A stretch of DNA of 15,685 bases from an uncultured Collinsella sp. (GTDB lineage Bacteria > Actinomycetota > Coriobacteriia > Coriobacteriales > Coriobacteriaceae). The position numbers were made by a program, and so were the translations under genes. The DNA is taken from assembly GCA_900544065.1 (NCBI GenBank), contig UQTR01000045.1, forward strand, positions 1 to 15,685. The letters run 5' to 3'. The notes under the pieces are model-generated. The model had not been told where the DNA came from. It saw only the letters and a list, made by a program, of their open reading frames with translations, and did not search any database. This document shows, piece after piece, positions 6,523-14,089 of this stretch (position 1 is the first letter of the stretch; each line of letters begins with the position of its first letter).

Positions 6523-6551
6523 ATAGTAGCAGGCGAAAATACCCCCGTCAA
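6523..6551 (-). promoter_or_regulatory. Sigma70-type promoter for rplU-rpmA
   Basis: On the minus strand TTGACG (6551-6546) and TACTAT (6528-6523) are exactly 17 bases apart, close to the consensus. The -35 element overlaps the stop codon of the DUF2344 gene. Transcription would start near 6516, leaving a leader of about 36 bases before the rplU ATG. This is the best-matching promoter in the window. Confidence 0.7.
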
Positions 6552-7360
6552 CGAGTATGTGGAGCAAATCCACAAGTTCGCACAGGTATGGGGCTGACGA
6601 GTCGGCCCTCGTCGTCCTCGCATGCTTGATTCTGACGCTCGACATCGTAGGAGCAGATGGTCACGAGGTCTTGCATACCGGTGGAAACAATAGGTGCATC
6701 CACGCCCGGGGTCAAGCCCTGCAACAAAACATCAGCAGCGGAAAGCAAAATTTCCGGACGCATGGAGCCTTCGTTGTCGGCATGGGTGTCGAGCATGAGC
6801 ACCAAATGGTCCGGGCGCTCCCCCGCCGTGAGCTCATAGTCCACGAGCGTGTGATCCAAATCCAAGCGCTTGCTCTTTTTTCCGCGCGCGTAGTCGATGC
6901 CATGGTCCGCGCGCAGCGTGTCGATCGCACGACGTACCTCATCGGCGCTTGCGGGCGCCTCGGGATCCAAGTGCAGGTCGATGCGATACGACAGGCGCGT
7001 GAGCTGCGCCGTCAACGCCGGCGTGCGCACGTCGATGTACGCCGCCTCGATGGGCGCCAGATCGGCCGGAGACGCCGCAGCCAGGCGCCCAAACGCCTCG
7101 TCGAGCGCCACGAACTCGGTCATAAACAGGTCATACCACTCGCAGGTCGACGACGTACCCACCGGTAGCGCCGAAGAGAAGCCCACGCGCATGTGCGGAG
7201 AGAAGCCCTGCGTGACGGCATAGGGAAGTCCCGCACGGCGCACGATGCGCTCAATGGTATGGATTACTTCGAGATGGCCCAGGTACTTAAGGCGATCGCG
7301 CTTGCCATAGCGAACACGAAGCCTAAAGAGCGTGGGGTTGTCGGTCAGGCGCTCACTCAT
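6548..7360 (-). CDS. DUF2344 / TIGR03936 protein (radical SAM-associated)
   Basis: This 270-residue protein has the pattern of the DUF2344 (TIGR03936) family, found next to or fused to TIGR03960-type radical SAM proteins. Its function is not established. Conserved-looking blocks are RLRVRYGKRDRLKYLGHLE (13-31), QGFSPHMRVGFSSALPVG (51-68) and the ESAY-like EAAYIDV later. No signal peptide or membrane segment is seen, so it is probably cytoplasmic. Its ATG at 7360 overlaps the radical SAM stop as ATGA, so the two are translationally coupled and probably work together. rplU follows, with its own promoter at this gene's end. The family call comes from recognised motifs, not a search. Confidence 0.85.
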   Translation of the reverse strand: MSERLTDNPTLFRLRVRYGKRDRLKYLGHLEVIHTIERIVRRAGLPYAVTQGFSPHMRVGFSSALPVGTSSTCEWYDLFMTEFVALDEAFGRLAAASPADLAPIEAAYIDVRTPALTAQLTRLSYRIDLHLDPEAPASADEVRRAIDTLRADHGIDYARGKKSKRLDLDHTLVDYELTAGERPDHLVLMLDTHADNEGSMRPEILLSAADVLLQGLTPGVDAPIVSTGMQDLVTICSYDVERQNQACEDDEGRLVSPIPVRTCGFAPHTR

Positions 7361-9234
7361 GCGCGATCACCCATCAATACATTCTTGGCGTGGAGCGTGG
7401 GGCAGATCCCGCAGCCGGTGCACGACGTGCGGGTGCAGTCGGGAGTCGTGACGCCCTCGAGCGAGCGACGGTACTCGCGCTCGAGGAAGCCGCGCGTGCA
7501 GCCGGGGCTCACGTGCTCCCACGGCAGGCGCCAGTCCAACTCGTAGGGCAGGTGTACGAGCTCGTTGAGGTCGATGCCGTTTTTGGCAGCAGCCTCCTTC
7601 CAGTTATCGAGCGAGAAATGCTCTACCCAGGCGTCAAAGCGAGAGCCCGAGCGCCAAGCATCGATGATGACGGGCGTCATGTCGCGACCGGCGCGGGACA
7701 GCGCGGCCTCGATGAGCGAAGTCTCGGCATCGTGGTAATGCACACGGACGGCACGGTTGCGAACGCTCGTGATAAGCAGCTTCTGGCGACGCTTGACGTC
7801 GTCGTAGTCGAGCTGCGGGCACCACTGGAACGGCGTGGCAGCCTTGGGGATAAAGACCGAAACCGAGATCGACACCGAGATCGAGCCGCGACGAGCCTTG
7901 GGCACCACGGAACGACCGAGCTCCAGCACGTGATCGGCCAGATTGGCGATGGCCACGATGTCCTCATCGCGCTCACCGGGAAGGCCCATCATAAAGTAGA
8001 GCTTCATGCGGTTCCAGCCGGCCTCGAAGGCCGCCTTGGCCGCACGGTCCAGGTCCTCCTCGGTCACGTTCTTGTTAATGATGTCGCGCATGCGCTGGCT
8101 GCCGGCCTCGGGCGCGAACGTCAGGCCGCCCTTCTTCTCGCCGGCAACCGACTCGGCCATATCCACGCCAAACGAATCCAGGCGCTGCGACGGAATAGAC
8201 ACGCGAATACCCGTATCCTCCAGGCGACGATTGAGCCTGCCGAGCACGTCGCGAATGCAGGAGTGGTCGGTCGTGGAGAGCGAGGTCAGCGACACCTCGT
8301 CATAGCCAGTCTTTTCCAGACCCTGAATCACCGACGAGACGATCTGGTCGGCCGAGCGCTCACGCACCGGGCGATACGTCATGCCAGCCTGGCAAAAACG
8401 ACAGCCGCGGGCGCAGCCGCGCAGGATCTCGATAGACAGGCGGTCGTGAACCAGCTGCGCATAGGGCACGCACGACTGCGACAGCGGATTCGTGGCGCCG
8501 AAATCCTCGACGACACGCTTGTAGACCACGGTCGGCGCATCCTTGCCTTCACGCGGCACGGTGTAGCCATGCGGCGAGCAGGGCTCGTCATGACGAACCT
8601 CATAGAGCGACGGCACGTAGTTGCCGGCAATGGATGCAAGCTGCTCGACAATCTGCGCGCGCGGGACTCCTTCGTCGCGCAGGCGGCGATGCAGCTGACA
8701 GGTCTCGAGCAGCGACTCCTCGCCCTCACCGATGAGGATGACATCGAAGAAGGCCGCGTACGGCTCGGGGTTGTACACCGAGGGGCCGCCGGCGATGATG
8801 ATGGGGTCGTCTTCGCCTCGATCGGCCGCTAACAGCGGAATGCCAGCGAGGTCGAGTGCCTCGAGGAAGTTAGTCACCGCCATCTCGTGCGGCACATGCA
8901 GGCCGACGATATCAAACGAAGCAACCGGCGCTGCACCCTCGAGCGAGAGCAGCGGAATACCCGCCTCGCGCATAGCGTCACCCATATCGGGCCACGGCAC
9001 ATAGCCACGCTCGCAGGAGATGCCCTCGGCCTGGTTAAGGATGTTGTAGAGGATGGCGATACCCTGGTTGGGCAGACCAACCTCGTACACATCCGGGTAG
9101 ATCAGGCAGCAACGGTAATCGGCATCGGCCTTGGAAAGCGTGCCCCACTCGTGATCGATATAGCGACTCGGCTTCTCGACCTTGGCGAGCAACGGCTCAA
9201 TTAAATGAAAACAATCTTGGTATGCAACGCGCAA
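7357..9234 (-). CDS. TIGR03960-type radical SAM protein with B12-binding-like N-terminal region
   Basis: The 625-residue protein has a radical SAM core with the 4Fe-4S motif CARGCRFC (C274, C278, C281). Before it lies an alpha/beta region resembling the cobalamin-binding fold of B12-dependent radical SAM enzymes (DIVGLHVPHEMAVTNFLEAL, IIIAGGPSVYNPEPYAAFFD, ILIGEGEE). The N-terminal KPSRYIDHEWG is typical of TIGR03960. The C-terminus carries four more cysteines (C600, C605, C608, C611; C-x4-C-x2-C-x2-C), which could hold a second cluster. The start is TTG at 9234 with AGGGG seven bases upstream; the frame runs on to 9255 but overlaps the preceding gene. It is coupled to the DUF2344 gene by ATGA. 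The reaction is unknown. The place before rplU suggests a job linked to ribosomes or RNA, which is inference. Confidence 0.88.
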   Translation of the reverse strand: MRVAYQDCFHLIEPLLAKVEKPSRYIDHEWGTLSKADADYRCCLIYPDVYEVGLPNQGIAILYNILNQAEGISCERGYVPWPDMGDAMREAGIPLLSLEGAAPVASFDIVGLHVPHEMAVTNFLEALDLAGIPLLAADRGEDDPIIIAGGPSVYNPEPYAAFFDVILIGEGEESLLETCQLHRRLRDEGVPRAQIVEQLASIAGNYVPSLYEVRHDEPCSPHGYTVPREGKDAPTVVYKRVVEDFGATNPLSQSCVPYAQLVHDRLSIEILRGCARGCRFCQAGMTYRPVRERSADQIVSSVIQGLEKTGYDEVSLTSLSTTDHSCIRDVLGRLNRRLEDTGIRVSIPSQRLDSFGVDMAESVAGEKKGGLTFAPEAGSQRMRDIINKNVTEEDLDRAAKAAFEAGWNRMKLYFMMGLPGERDEDIVAIANLADHVLELGRSVVPKARRGSISVSISVSVFIPKAATPFQWCPQLDYDDVKRRQKLLITSVRNRAVRVHYHDAETSLIEAALSRAGRDMTPVIIDAWRSGSRFDAWVEHFSLDNWKEAAAKNGIDLNELVHLPYELDWRLPWEHVSPGCTRGFLEREYRRSLEGVTTPDCTRTSCTGCGICPTLHAKNVLMGDRA

Positions 9235-9241
9235 CGGAAAA

Positions 9242-9246
9242 CCCCT
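9242..9246 (-). promoter_or_regulatory. Ribosome-binding site setting the TTG start of the radical SAM gene
   Basis: The minus strand reads AGGGG, seven bases before TTG at 9234. Its first two bases are part of the stop codon of the preceding gene, so the two genes look translationally coupled. Confidence 0.6.
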
Positions 9247-10174
9247 AAGCAGCAAGATCTGATGCGTCCTGGTAGGACGCCATAGGACGGGTAGCGCCCG
9301 CGACCGTGGTTACCAGATCGCGAACGCGGGAGAACGTGGCAGTGACCGCCTCGTTGGCACGGCTGTAGTCGACATCGCGCTCGTAGAGCGAAACAAGCGC
9401 ACGGCCCATGCCGTAGGTGCCCGCGGCAGCAGTGAGCGCCTTGACGGCAAACCCAATATGCGGCGTCTGCTTGACGAGCGCGCGGGTGACCGCGCGGATC
9501 ACAAGACCGCCGGCAAGCACGCCCGCGACCTCGTAGCCGCGCTCGGGCTTAATACCGCGTCCAAAGACGGCAGCGAGCTCAAAGAGCATGCCCACCTGCG
9601 CCAGCGCCATAACGGGATAATCGGCGCCCGGCAAAAACACCAGCGCACCGGTCGCCATATTGGTGAGCGCGCACGAGGTAATGATACGATTGGCCGCCGC
9701 GATGCGCATGAAGGCAAAGTTCGCCGCAAAAGCCGTTTCCTTTTCGGTGCGATCGAGAATCCAGCGGGCAAGCGTCTCGAGCAGATACGTCTTATCGGTT
9801 GCCGCCACCACGCCGAGCATGGGCGTGGACTCCTCGATAAACGGCACCTCCACAGCAGACTCGGCAAGCACGCACACGGGCGCGCCGGCGATCACGAGCT
9901 CCTGCACGGCACTCTCCAAGCGGTCGGAACCGCACGAGAGCACCAGTACCACATCGGTATCGGTCTTTGGAGCAATTCGCTCCTCCCCCAGACGCTCGAC
10001 GCGCACAATGCCCGAGGTCGTCTGCGGCACAAAGGCGTCACGCACCGTCTCGGCCAGAAAGCGCGAGGCGGACGAATCCAGATAGACCGAGACGCGCACC
10101 GGCGTATCGGAATCCTTCTTAACGGACGCGCCCACCTTAAAAGCGCGGGTCAGCTTATCTACGGGAATTTTCAT
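9245..10174 (-). CDS. Membrane protein with a DUF697-like C-terminal domain; function unknown
   Basis: I do not recognise a named gene. The 309-residue protein has two parts. Residues about 25-140 look like an alpha/beta fold of alternating hydrophobic strands (VRVSVYL, DVVLVLS, APVCVLAES) in the spacing of a small GTPase, but with no P-loop and no NKxD. Residues about 150-265 hold hydrophobic helices (IITSCALTNMATGALVFLPGADYPVMALAQVGMLFEL, YEVAGVLAGGLVIRAVTRAL, IGFAVKALTAAAGTYGMG) that resemble DUF697 (YcjF-like), a domain often joined to Era-like GTPases. The ATG at 10174 has GGAGGGG six bases upstream. It lies 18 bases after rodA and overlaps the ribosome-binding site of the radical SAM gene, so it is cotranscribed with the Rod genes. 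The family call is by eye; it may simply be a conserved coriobacterial membrane protein. Confidence 0.65.
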   Translation of the reverse strand: MKIPVDKLTRAFKVGASVKKDSDTPVRVSVYLDSSASRFLAETVRDAFVPQTTSGIVRVERLGEERIAPKTDTDVVLVLSCGSDRLESAVQELVIAGAPVCVLAESAVEVPFIEESTPMLGVVAATDKTYLLETLARWILDRTEKETAFAANFAFMRIAAANRIITSCALTNMATGALVFLPGADYPVMALAQVGMLFELAAVFGRGIKPERGYEVAGVLAGGLVIRAVTRALVKQTPHIGFAVKALTAAAGTYGMGRALVSLYERDVDYSRANEAVTATFSRVRDLVTTVAGATRPMASYQDASDLAA

Positions 10175-10192
10175 AGCAAACCCCTCCAGCGG

Positions 10193-11419
10193 TTACGCGG
10201 CGCCCGAACGATGCCGCCATATGGATTGTACGATACCCACCGTCAGCAGCTGAATCATCATCGAAGACGAACCGAAGCTAATAAACGGTAGCGGAATACC
10301 GGTAATCGGCATCATGCCAATGCACATGCCGATGTTTTCGAAGGTCTGGAACGCCCACATGCCAACGATGCCCACACACGATAGGCGCAAGAACAGCGAC
10401 TCACACTTAAAGGCGACGCGAATCGTCGAAAAGATCAGCAGCACGTAGAGGCATAGGAGCAAAAAGGAACCGCAAAAGCCAAAGGTCTCGGACAGGAAGG
10501 CGAAGACGAAGTCGGTGTGGAACTCAGGCAGAAAGCCGCCGGCCGACTGCGTCGCATGGCCCAAACCCTTACCAAAGAAGCCACCCGAGCCAACGGCGAT
10601 CAACGACTGCTGCAGATTGTACGCATCGTCCGAATCGGCATTATCGGGGTCGATAAAGACCGTCAGGCGGTTCATCTGATACTGCTTGATGAGCACATCG
10701 TGGCCGAGCAACGAATCAAAGACCGAATCGAGCGCCAGGACGAGGGCCACCAGGCCCACGAGCAGGGCCAGGGTCGACAGCACCCATTCGCGGCGCGCAC
10801 CGCTCATGCAGATGACGATGGCGCCCGAGACCAGCACGACCAGGCCCGAGCCCAGGTCGCCCATGGCGACGACGGCCAAAAACGGGATGGACAGCATGCC
10901 GCAGAGCTTGACGTAGTCGCGAACGGTATCGATGCGGCCGTTATACTGCGAGCCAAGCGTGGCAATAAAGAAGATGGTGATGAGCTTGGCAAGCTCGACC
11001 GGCTGGAATGTCAAGCCGATACCGGGAATCTTGATCCAGCCCGTCATGCCCAGACCGCCCGTATAGGACAGACCCGGAATCTTGGGCGAGAAGATCACGA
11101 TCAGGTCGATGACGAGCAACGCCGTCGAGAAATTGGCAATACCGCGCAGGTCGGTACGCCAGACCAGCACCGCCAGCACCGCTCCGATGCCAATTCCCAG
11201 CAGATGGCGTGAGAACGAGGCATCGGCCTTAAACTGCGAAGCCGACCAGATGATGATGGCACCGTAGGCAACGAGCGCCACAGTAGCCACGAGCACACCG
11301 ATATGCACCTTTTGGCGAAACGTACCGCGCGAGGCCGAAAGTTGCTTGTTGACGCGGTCCAGGCTGCTGCGAGAGCCGGTCTTGGTTGAACGGAACAGAT
11401 CCGCCGGAGAAAAATCCAT
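10193..11419 (-). CDS. rodA: Peptidoglycan glycosyltransferase RodA (SEDS family)
   Basis: RodA polymerises lipid II into glycan strands for side-wall growth and works with PBP2. The 408-residue protein has about ten membrane segments after a basic cytoplasmic N-terminus of 38 residues. SEDS motifs are FQPVELAKL (138-146), NLQQSLIAVGSGG (268-280), GKGLGHATQS (283-292), LPEFHTDF (297-304) and PITGIPLPFIS (371-381). Two deviations stand out. The loop with the catalytic Asp reads DPDNADSDDAY (257-267), shifting or replacing the usual Asp three residues after Pro. The usual YGGSS reads FGSSS (382-386). The ATG at 11419 has AGGAGG five bases upstream. mrdA precedes by nine bases, so this is a classic PBP2-RodA pair; the next gene follows after 18. 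Confidence 0.96.
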   Translation of the reverse strand: MDFSPADLFRSTKTGSRSSLDRVNKQLSASRGTFRQKVHIGVLVATVALVAYGAIIIWSASQFKADASFSRHLLGIGIGAVLAVLVWRTDLRGIANFSTALLVIDLIVIFSPKIPGLSYTGGLGMTGWIKIPGIGLTFQPVELAKLITIFFIATLGSQYNGRIDTVRDYVKLCGMLSIPFLAVVAMGDLGSGLVVLVSGAIVICMSGARREWVLSTLALLVGLVALVLALDSVFDSLLGHDVLIKQYQMNRLTVFIDPDNADSDDAYNLQQSLIAVGSGGFFGKGLGHATQSAGGFLPEFHTDFVFAFLSETFGFCGSFLLLCLYVLLIFSTIRVAFKCESLFLRLSCVGIVGMWAFQTFENIGMCIGMMPITGIPLPFISFGSSSMMIQLLTVGIVQSIWRHRSGAA

Positions 11420-11428
11420 CGCAACCTC

Positions 11429-13498
11429 CTATCGAACCGAAGAATCGCCCGAGGCCGAAGAGGTATCGGGCTCGTCATAAATCACGCCGAGCACGTCGCG
11501 CACGACATGCATCGCGGTATCTGAGCCACCGCCGCCCTGCTCCAGGACAGTAGCGATGACATACTTGGGATCATCGGCCGGCGCATAGGCGCAGAACCAC
11601 GCGTATTCGTCCTCGCCGCTTTTCTCGCCCGTGCCCGACTTGCCGTATACCTGCGGCGTCAGGGTGCCAAAGTGAGCCGCCAGGGACGTCGATGCCGTGT
11701 AAATCACGTCGTGCATGCCGTTGCGAACAAGAGCCAAATCCGAATCGCTGTTGATCTTGGCCTCCAGGCGCTTCTTCTTGCCTTTGCCGTTGTACTTATA
11801 GGCATCGCCGTCGCCATCGCGCGACACGGCAGACAAAAACACGTGAGGCACGTACTGCTTACCGCCGTTGGCGAGGCCCATGTAGGCGCATGCCATCTGC
11901 AGAGGCGTCACCAAAATGTCGCCCTGGCCGATGGCAATGTTGGTCATATCGCCGGCATTCCACTTGCGGTCCTCGGCAGAGGCGTCGGTAAAGTACGACT
12001 CTTTCCACTCGGCATCGGGAATACGGCCCGCGCCCTCACTCGGCAAATCGATACCGCAGGTCTTGCCTAGGCCCCAGCGACGAAAGACCTCCTGCAGGCC
12101 CTCGGAATGTTGCTCGTCATAAAAGAACGCCTTGCCCATATCGTAGAAGACGGGGTCGCACGAGTTGGCAATACCCGACTGCAGCGTCATGGTGCCGTGT
12201 CCAGACGTCAGCCAGCAGCGCTTGCCCCAAGCCTTGCCCAAGCCCGTCCAATAGCCCGTGCAGTTGGTTGTCTGCGTTGAAGTGTAGGTTCCAAACTCAA
12301 GACCGGCCAGTGCCGAGAGCGGCTTGATGGTCGAGGCCGACATGTACTGTCCGCTAATGGCGCGGTTGAGCAGCGGGTGCGAACCCTTGTCATCATTGAG
12401 CTCGGTCCACACGTCATTTGAGACGCCGCCGATAAAGACGGACGGATCGAACTTGGGCTCGCTCGCCATGCCCAGGATCTCGCCATTGTTGGGATCGAGA
12501 CACACCACAGCGCCGTTGCCGGCATTGCTGTAGCCAGTGGTCTTGGCAAGCTCGATAGCGCTCGCCAGTGCCGTCTCGCAGGCCTGTTGGATCTTAAGGT
12601 CGAGCGTGAGCTTAATGTCGGAGCCGGCCTTCGCCGGCACGGCGCCGGCCTGACCGGTCACATTGCCCGAGGCATCGACCTTGACGGTCTGCTCGCCACG
12701 AATACCCTGCAGCAGGTTTTCGTAGTAGCTCTCAACGCCCGCCTGGCCCACGATATCGCCCGACTGGTACGTAATCTTGCCAGCAGAAGCATCATCATCG
12801 CCAGAGGTTTTCTTATTCTGGGCCTCGAGCTGCTCGGAGGTAATGGTGCCGGTATAGCCCAAGATATGGCATGCCGTCTCGCCATATGGATACTGGCGCT
12901 CGGTACGCTCGGCAATCTTGACGCCCGGGAACTCGCCGGCATGCTCCTGAATATAGGCAACCGTGGAGCGACGGACGTCCGTCGCGATGGTATGCAGGCT
13001 CTGAGCGCCCTCTGTATTGTCCTGAATATTGCGAAGGACCGCCACGTAAGGCATTCCAAGCACGTTGGCAAGATGGCGAACCAGAACCTCATCCTCCGCA
13101 AGGTCGCGGTAGGCCACAACAGCAAGTGAGGGACGGTTCTGGACAAGCGCCACGCCATTGCGGTCAAGGATGCGACCGCGCACAGCGGGTGTGGTAACGG
13201 TGCGAGTCTGATTACTATTGGCCTGCTTCTCGTAATAGTCCGACGAGACCATCTGCATGCCCCACAGCTTGACGGCAAGCGCCGCAAACATCGCGCCCAC
13301 ACCCGTGGTGAGGATGGAAAAGCGGCCCTTAAAGGCGGTCGCCGCGGTATTGCCCTCGCCCTCGGTGGCGCGCGGGGCCGTTCCATGCTGCGTATCGTAG
13401 GTAAAACGGGAATCGCCACGACGCATGATGACCAGCGCGACCACGATGGCCACAACCAGCACGATACCGGCGATAATAACCGTCAACTGGGAAGACAT
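11429..13498 (-). CDS. mrdA: Penicillin-binding protein 2, elongation transpeptidase
   Basis: This class B PBP cross-links peptidoglycan during cell elongation. The 689-residue protein shows a pedestal domain (about 90-290, with RGRILDRNG at 107-115) and a transpeptidase domain with S-x-x-K as S389-TIK392, the second motif as S446-C-D448, and K620-SGT. The SxD form in place of SxN and the GHG (433-435) upstream are typical of PBP2 rather than FtsI. Unusually, two membrane segments are predicted: residues 6-25, and the expected anchor at 60-78, separated by a polar, glycine- and threonine-rich stretch. The C-terminus is Ser/Asp-rich. The ATG at 13498 has GGGGAGG seven bases upstream. mreD precedes it and rodA follows, so this is the Rod complex. 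Confidence 0.96.
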   Translation of the reverse strand: MSSQLTVIIAGIVLVVAIVVALVIMRRGDSRFTYDTQHGTAPRATEGEGNTAATAFKGRFSILTTGVGAMFAALAVKLWGMQMVSSDYYEKQANSNQTRTVTTPAVRGRILDRNGVALVQNRPSLAVVAYRDLAEDEVLVRHLANVLGMPYVAVLRNIQDNTEGAQSLHTIATDVRRSTVAYIQEHAGEFPGVKIAERTERQYPYGETACHILGYTGTITSEQLEAQNKKTSGDDDASAGKITYQSGDIVGQAGVESYYENLLQGIRGEQTVKVDASGNVTGQAGAVPAKAGSDIKLTLDLKIQQACETALASAIELAKTTGYSNAGNGAVVCLDPNNGEILGMASEPKFDPSVFIGGVSNDVWTELNDDKGSHPLLNRAISGQYMSASTIKPLSALAGLEFGTYTSTQTTNCTGYWTGLGKAWGKRCWLTSGHGTMTLQSGIANSCDPVFYDMGKAFFYDEQHSEGLQEVFRRWGLGKTCGIDLPSEGAGRIPDAEWKESYFTDASAEDRKWNAGDMTNIAIGQGDILVTPLQMACAYMGLANGGKQYVPHVFLSAVSRDGDGDAYKYNGKGKKKRLEAKINSDSDLALVRNGMHDVIYTASTSLAAHFGTLTPQVYGKSGTGEKSGEDEYAWFCAYAPADDPKYVIATVLEQGGGGSDTAMHVVRDVLGVIYDEPDTSSASGDSSVR

Positions 13499-13511
13499 CT
13501 ACGGGCCTCCC

Positions 13512-14084
13512 CTATTTGAGCTTGCGGGTCTTGGGCTTAAAGCGCATACCCGTCTGGCGTCCGCCACGCGCGGAGAATCCATAGCCGGACTGCGGCACGA
13601 CGCCGGACATCAAAAACGGAATGGCAACCAGACCCGTCAGGATCGAGGACGGCAGTGCATGGCCGAAGATCGCCACGACAAAGCTCGTCTCCAAACCCAT
13701 AAACAGCAAGATGATGCTGTAAATCACATTTATGACGAGCGCGAAGGCACCCACAGTGATGCCGCGCGCACTCGGGGTACCGCCCGTCTGACCGGCGGCG
13801 CTATGCACCAGGGCAAAAGAACCCACGGTCAGCAGGAGCGACATAACGCCCACCGGCACGGCAGCGGAAAGGTCATAGAACAAGCCGCTGCAAAAACCGC
13901 ACACGACGGCACGGGTCGGGTCGCCCGAGAACACGCTTAGGCACACCAGGATAATCATAAAGTTGACGCGACCGCCCGCAATGGAGATCTGCGGTGCCAG
14001 GCCTGCCTGCAGCAGCACGCACACGATGGCGGCGATTACAAACGTGCGGGAGCTCATCCCCTGCTCGTGTAGATCCATGGACAT
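13512..14084 (-). CDS. mreD: Rod shape-determining protein MreD
   Basis: MreD is a small integral membrane partner of MreC in the Rod complex. The 190-residue product is strongly hydrophobic, with about five membrane segments (such as TFVIAAIVCVLLQAGLAP, FMIILVCLSVFSG, VGVMSLLLTVGSFALV, GAFALVINVIYSIILLFMG and ILTGLVAIPFLMSGVV). It ends in a basic cytoplasmic tail (SARGGRQTGMRFKPKTRKLK). The identity rests on the hydrophobic profile, size, and position between mreC and mrdA; MreD sequences diverge strongly. The ATG at 14084 lies only one base after AGGGGG, so the ATG two codons later (14078) is better spaced and may be the true start. Confidence 0.92.
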   Translation of the reverse strand: MSMDLHEQGMSSRTFVIAAIVCVLLQAGLAPQISIAGGRVNFMIILVCLSVFSGDPTRAVVCGFCSGLFYDLSAAVPVGVMSLLLTVGSFALVHSAAGQTGGTPSARGITVGAFALVINVIYSIILLFMGLETSFVVAIFGHALPSSILTGLVAIPFLMSGVVPQSGYGFSARGGRQTGMRFKPKTRKLK

Positions 14085-14089
14085 GCCCC

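Noticed and set aside
7390..8832. Long plus-strand open frame (480 codons) opposite the radical SAM gene
   Set aside because: Antisense shadow of a gene with clear motifs; the translation is Arg/His/Ala-rich with no family signature.
12623..12638. GCCGGC inverted repeat with a four-base loop in mrdA
   Set aside because: Short, GC-rich, within codons for an Ala/Pro/Lys stretch and with no T-run; expected by chance at this base composition.
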